Below, piece after piece: positions 61,088 through 64,000 of a DNA stretch of 64,000 nucleotides. This DNA comes from an uncultured Helicobacteraceae bacterium. Lineage in GTDB: Bacteria; Campylobacterota; Campylobacteria; Campylobacterales; Helicobacteraceae. The translations under genes and the position numbers were made by a program. The stretch's first letter is position 1, and the number at the start of each line of letters is the position of its first letter. Where the stretch lies: NCBI GenBank assembly GCA_910578285.1, contig CAJTQL010000004.1, forward strand, positions 92,529 to 156,528. Reading direction: 5' to 3'. Below the pieces are notes generated by a model that was not told where the DNA came from, ran no database searches, and saw only the letters and a list, made by a program, of their open reading frames with translations.

Positions 61088-61624
61088 ATGGCTGACGAGA
61101 AAAAAGATGACGCAGGTGGAGGTGGTGGCAGCAATAAGATGCTGATTATCATCATCGCTGCTGTCGTTGGGTTGTTGCTCGTTATTGGTGTGGTTGTTGC
61201 AATCTTGCTTATGAGCGGCGGGGACGAGCCCCCACCTCAAGCAGCAGGTGGAGCAGGTGGCGGTGGAGGCGGTGGCAATCCAGCGCTCAATATGCGCTCG
61301 GGTGGGCAAACCTACTTGAGCATTGGACCGACCTATGCGTTTGACCAAATCATTGTGAATCTCGCCTCACAAAGCGGACGTCGCTATCTCAAAACAACCA
61401 TCAATGCGGAGCTTAGTTCTAACAATTTGATGGTTGAGCTTGACACCAAAAAGCCCGCAATTCGCGATACAATGATTAGCGTTTTGTCATCAAAAACATT
61501 CGAAGAGATTTCGACAGCTAAAGGCAAAGAGAATCTCAAGAATGAGCTTGTGGAAAGGATTAATGAATCGCTTGTAGATGGCAAAATCGTTAATCTCTTT
61601 TTCACAGATTTTGCAATCCAGTGA
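61088..61624 (+). CDS. fliL: Flagellar basal-body protein FliL
   Basis: FliL surrounds the stator units and supports torque. The 178-residue protein has a glycine-rich cytoplasmic start (AGGGGGS), one membrane span (~residues 18-43), a second glycine-rich linker, and the stomatin-like periplasmic domain (YAFDQIIVNLAS to LVDGKIVNLFFTDFAIQ). Its stop overlaps acpS (GTGA). Confidence 0.93.
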   Translation: MADEKKDDAGGGGGSNKMLIIIIAAVVGLLLVIGVVVAILLMSGGDEPPPQAAGGAGGGGGGGNPALNMRSGGQTYLSIGPTYAFDQIIVNLASQSGRRYLKTTINAELSSNNLMVELDTKKPAIRDTMISVLSSKTFEEISTAKGKENLKNELVERINESLVDGKIVNLFFTDFAIQ

Positions 61625-61992
61625 CGGCGCTCGGCATTGATATTGTCTCTATCGGGCGCGTAGAGGCATTTGTTTCTCGTTGGCACACGCGTGCGCTTGA
61701 ACGTTTCCTAACCAAGCATGAAATCACGCTCTATGCAGACAATGTGCAGCGCATTGCTTCTGCTTGGGCGGCAAAAGAGGCATTTAGCAAGGCGCTTGGT
61801 TGCGGAATCGGCGCACAATGTGCTTTTGTCGATATGATGCTCATGCATGATGAGCGAGGGCAGCCTTCGCTCAATATTGCACCCGAGCTCATACAGCGCT
61901 TTAGGATTGAGGAGCATAGCCTCTCGATTTCGCATGATGGCGGCTTTGTCATTGCCGCTGTGATTGTCAAGCTCGAAAATCCCCCACAATAG
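61621..61992 (+). CDS. acpS: Holo-[acyl-carrier-protein] synthase
   Basis: AcpS attaches the phosphopantetheine arm to ACP. The 123-residue protein has GIDIVSIGR at the start and WAAKEAFSKALG, with the metal-binding Asp and Glu. The start is GTG, overlapping the fliL stop by 4 bases, which couples a flagellar gene to a lipid gene. Confidence 0.95.
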   Translation: MTALGIDIVSIGRVEAFVSRWHTRALERFLTKHEITLYADNVQRIASAWAAKEAFSKALGCGIGAQCAFVDMMLMHDERGQPSLNIAPELIQRFRIEEHSLSISHDGGFVIAAVIVKLENPPQ

Positions 61993-62166
61993 CAAAAGTG
62001 TCATTAGCCTTGTGGGGCTTTGCCTAAAAGTTCAAAAAGTGCTGCGATTGTTGTAAGACTATCGTCTTTGTCTTGTCAAATAGAGGGATATTGTTAATGA
62101 AAGCACTCACCCAAGAAGCATTAAAAGCGTAAAAATAGACTCTTTTAATATTATTTATCTCTCGGA

Positions 62167-62538
62167 TTATTTATAAAATTTCAAATATCGCTCCTTGTCA
62201 TCACAGAATTTGCGCACATAATATGTGCGAATAAAAGCCATTAATCGCTCCGTAAAATCATTCTGTCGGATTGATTGCCCCTTTTTATTCACAAGCCGTT
62301 GGATAAAGCGATTCGTTCGATAATCCATTTCGACTCGGAGATAGAGCTCATTTTCTAAAGTCCCCAAGAGTTTCACAAAAGCCTTGAAATCGCTTGAGTT
62401 TTTGCCTGATCCAATATCAAGTCTTCTGCCAATCTCCTCGTTTTTGGTGAGCTCCAAACGATAATCAGCGCAGTAATAAGCGATAAATCCATAACGTTTT
62501 GGAAATCCGCATTGGTGTTTTGTCAGAGTAAAAGTCAT
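62167..62538 (-). CDS. Orphan hypothetical protein
   Basis: A 123-residue soluble, charged protein (MTFTLTKHQCGFPKRYGF start; ending ERYLKFYK) with no recognised domain. The ATG at 62538 is preceded by GGAGG, which supports it as a real gene over the longer frame. It is flanked by AT-rich non-coding gaps and has a lower GC than its neighbours, consistent with recent acquisition. Confidence 0.6.
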   Translation of the reverse strand: MTFTLTKHQCGFPKRYGFIAYYCADYRLELTKNEEIGRRLDIGSGKNSSDFKAFVKLLGTLENELYLRVEMDYRTNRFIQRLVNKKGQSIRQNDFTERLMAFIRTYYVRKFCDDKERYLKFYK

Positions 62539-62686
62539 GATTGTATCCTCCAATCCTCTGTTTGCAGTAAGTTCATGTGCTCACTGCCGTCTATGCGTAA
62601 AGCAGCAAATAGCGTTCCTAGTGCAAATAAGCGCAAGTACAGATTGAGAAATGGAACAATCCGCGTGGGGCGAGATAGGGGCAGGA

Positions 62687-63139
62687 TTAGCCCCGAATCT
62701 CGCGATAGAAAAATACAAAAAGCCCAATGAGTATGACGCCAAGCCCAATGATTTTGTTCCAAAGAATCGGCTTAGATTCAAGCCCAAAAGCACCGATAGA
62801 ATCGAGCAACAAGCTCGTAATCAGTTGCCCAAACAGCACAAGCAAGAACATATTGAGCAGACCGATTTTTGGGGCGAGCAGGGTTGTGCCAAACACAAAA
62901 AATGCGCCCAAAACACCGCCCAAAAATTTCCACCAATTTTGTGTCCCTAGAGCCTGAAAGATGCCTAGATTCAAAGCCCCGCTGTAAAATGCGATGAGCA
63001 AAAGGCAGAGCGTGCCGATGAAGAAAGAAATCAGCGCAGCAACAAGCGGAGACGTTTGCAAAGAACGTCCAAGCGCAGCATTAATTGGCGCTTGCAGCGC
63101 GATTGAAAGCCCCATACACAAAGCCACAACATAATACAT
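62687..63139 (-). CDS. DMT-family small transporter (DUF606/YdcZ type)
   Basis: A 150-residue protein with five membrane segments and the DUF606 landmarks QAPINAALGR near the start and PLVAALISFFIGTL; the second half repeats the fold (LGGVLGAFFVFGTTLLAPKIG). Members are half-size drug/metabolite transporters, some working in pairs. Substrate unknown. The ATG at 63139 follows AAGGAA. Confidence 0.83.
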   Translation of the reverse strand: MYYVVALCMGLSIALQAPINAALGRSLQTSPLVAALISFFIGTLCLLLIAFYSGALNLGIFQALGTQNWWKFLGGVLGAFFVFGTTLLAPKIGLLNMFLLVLFGQLITSLLLDSIGAFGLESKPILWNKIIGLGVILIGLFVFFYREIRG

Positions 63140-63239
63140 CAAGTTCCTTAGTCCAAAAATAATACATACATTATACAATTATCCCCCAAACAATTGCTTT
63201 GCAAGGCAGAATGCGCTATGATTAGCACAAAGGGGATTT

Positions 63240-63575
63240 ATGCAAAGTCAGGTTTTGCAGTCGTTTAGTCTGCTCGAGGTTCTCTTGGCATTGCTGATAT
63301 TGAGCTTTGCTGCCTTTCAGGTGCATAGCGCCACGACACAAATCGCCATTTTGCCCACAGCACCGCAGCTTGTAACAATGCGTGCCGAGGAGCTACTGCA
63401 CAAAATCGCGATTGTGTTTGACAAAAGTGGCAATCTCACATTAGGAGCGGCTGAAAATTTTGGGGATTATACAATCCAAATGCATGCGAGCCCGCTTCCC
63501 AATCATCACTATCGCCTCGAAGCAAGAATCTTGCAAGAAAACTCGGTAGTTTCTGTACTTTTTCTGATTCTTTGA
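63240..63575 (+). CDS. Prepilin-like protein, probably frameshifted
   Basis: The N-terminus has the type IV prepilin methylation motif SFSLLEVLLALLILSF: Phe at +1 and Glu at +5, though the usual Gly at -1 is Ser. As written the protein is 111 residues and ends abruptly in VVSVLFLIL. Just before that end there is a run of five T (63559-63563); one more T would continue the reading to a TAG at 63737-63739, giving 166 residues with a cysteine-bearing C-terminus (LSCIMQPP; GAICCSEAALAK). That length suits a pseudopilin. AAGGGGAT precedes the ATG. Confidence 0.6.
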   Translation: MQSQVLQSFSLLEVLLALLILSFAAFQVHSATTQIAILPTAPQLVTMRAEELLHKIAIVFDKSGNLTLGAAENFGDYTIQMHASPLPNHHYRLEARILQENSVVSVLFLIL

Positions 63576-63794
63576 TATATTGCTTGCCACGAGGCTCACT
63601 CTCTTGCATAATGCAACCACCACAAGACACACAAACATCATCTGACAATGGCGCAATTTGCTGCTCTGAAGCTGCTTTGGCTAAAGATTTGCATGAGGTT
63701 GCTTTCTCTCTTCACCTTCTCTCAAACCTGCCGATATAGTTTTTGAAGTGAGTGAGATTTTGCTCACTTTAATCTTTCGTGAGATATAATCAAG

Positions 63795-63814
63795 TTAGGG
63801 TATGGAGACCCTAA
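63795..63814 (+). promoter_or_regulatory. Hairpin in the second flagellin leader
   Basis: A perfect 7-bp stem (TTAGGGT, loop ATGGAG, ACCCTAA) ends 30 bases before the flagellin ATG, upstream of the AAAAAGGAG ribosome-binding site. TATAAT (63785-63790) and a CCGATAT (63731-63737) that fits a sigma-28 -10 lie before it; a 6-bp AGTGAG/CTCACT stem lies between them. Confidence 0.5.
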
Positions 63815-63844
63815 TGTATTTCACACCATAAAAAGGAGTTTATC

Positions 63845-64000
63845 ATGGCGTTCGCAATTAACACAAACGTTCACGCGCTCAATTCACGTGCGCAAGGTAC
63901 ATTTACCCAGAGAAGTCTTCAAGATTCTCTTGAAAGATTGAGCTCGGGGCTTAGGATTAACAAAGCAGCAGACGATGCTTCAGGTATGGCGATTGCCGAT
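63845..64000 (+). CDS. Second flagellin, N-terminal part (cut by window edge)
   Basis: The visible 52 residues (AFAINTNVHALNSRAQGTFT, then QRSLQDSLERLSSGLRINK) match the flagellin D0 domain and differ from the first flagellin at a few positions (RSLQDSLER versus NSLKDSLEK). AAAAAGGAG precedes the ATG. With the gene at 31737 this gives the FlaA/FlaB pair typical of Helicobacter. Confidence 0.95.
   Translation, partial: MAFAINTNVHALNSRAQGTFTQRSLQDSLERLSSGLRINKAADDASGMAIAD

Noticed and set aside
63436..63648. Minus-strand frame with CVSCGGC near the prepilin gene
   Set aside because: At first it looked like a small cysteine-rich protein, but its second half is the mirror of the prepilin frame. 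The plus-strand extension after a one-base slip explains the coding signal better.
63645..63670. Possible sigma-54 site (TGGCGC then TTGCT) upstream of the second flagellin
   Set aside because: The GG-to-GC distance is 8 bases, not the required 10, and it lies inside the prepilin extension.
1..64000. tRNA, rRNA, CRISPR arrays, insertion sequences
   Set aside because: Apart from tmRNA, no tRNA T-arm or cloverleaf was found in the gaps; no regularly spaced direct repeats and no transposase-like protein are present.

Overview
The window is a gene-dense bacterial chromosome segment with about 70 protein genes. It most resembles an epsilonproteobacterium of the genus Helicobacter or a close relative. 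The evidence is the local gene orders known from H. pylori (cheV/lpxC, dnaB-comEC-ubiA, carA next to a DUF507 gene, rpmF-plsX-fabH, fliF-fliG-fliH-dxs, rpsB-tsf), flagellins with the epsilonproteobacterial D0/D1 sequence, a one-piece tmRNA whose tag ends in YAPAYAKVA, and promoters that rely on an extended -10 (TGC-TAnAAT). It also carries purS, purQ, purC and hisC, so it is not a purine or histidine auxotroph of the gastric H. pylori type. An enterohepatic-type Helicobacter is plausible, but I do not assign a species.

Layout. 1-7 kb: the end of an unknown gene, an LPS-export permease, pth, rplY, an AsmA-like protein, a cysteine-rich lipoprotein and a small envelope gene cluster ending in a UbiA-type prenyltransferase. 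7-15.5 kb (minus strand): comEC, dnaB, lpxC, cheV, two tandem GT2 glycosyltransferases, carA and DUF507. 15.6-18.9 kb (plus): a complete polar amino-acid ABC importer whose lipoprotein has an unusual linker. 19-20.8 kb: a Tat-exported iron-sulfur protein and a cytochrome b without a catalytic subunit. 20.8-26 kb (minus): ndk, DUF177, rpmF, plsX, fabH, a DUF455 gene and a decayed second fabH tail, plus metK. 26-31.6 kb: peroxiredoxin, then rpsB-tsf-lolD-fliR, and guaB. 31.7-36.1 kb: flagellin, an MsbA-type exporter, a GNAT enzyme and tmRNA. 36.5-52.7 kb: about 16 kb of unbroken minus-strand genes (hisC, fliF, fliG, fliH, dxs, ctpA, purC/S/Q, plsC, malic enzyme, rsmH, an FtsL-like gene, aminopeptidase P). 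52.8-64 kb: phosphomannomutase, pyrC, selU/mnmH, a SLAC1-type channel, pseG and an acyltransferase, a GT4, a DUF4214-like protein, fliL-acpS, orphan genes, a frameshifted prepilin-like gene and the start of a second flagellin.

The most distinctive signal is a 23-bp sequence present twice and identical (19041-19063 and 56187-56209). It is built on a perfect TGTGAT/ATCACA palindrome and sits exactly the same distance upstream of a TATACT -10 element in both places. It precedes the orphan Fe-S/cytochrome b pair and the SLAC1 channel gene, which suggests a small regulon activated by a Crp/Fnr-family protein. Other notable points are four bacterial N-glycosylation sequons clustered in the linker of the amino-acid-binding lipoprotein, a DUF455 gene bracketed by direct repeats of the fabH 3' end, a structured rpsB leader, and a likely homopolymer frameshift in the prepilin gene. 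I found no tRNA or rRNA gene, no CRISPR array and no intact insertion sequence.
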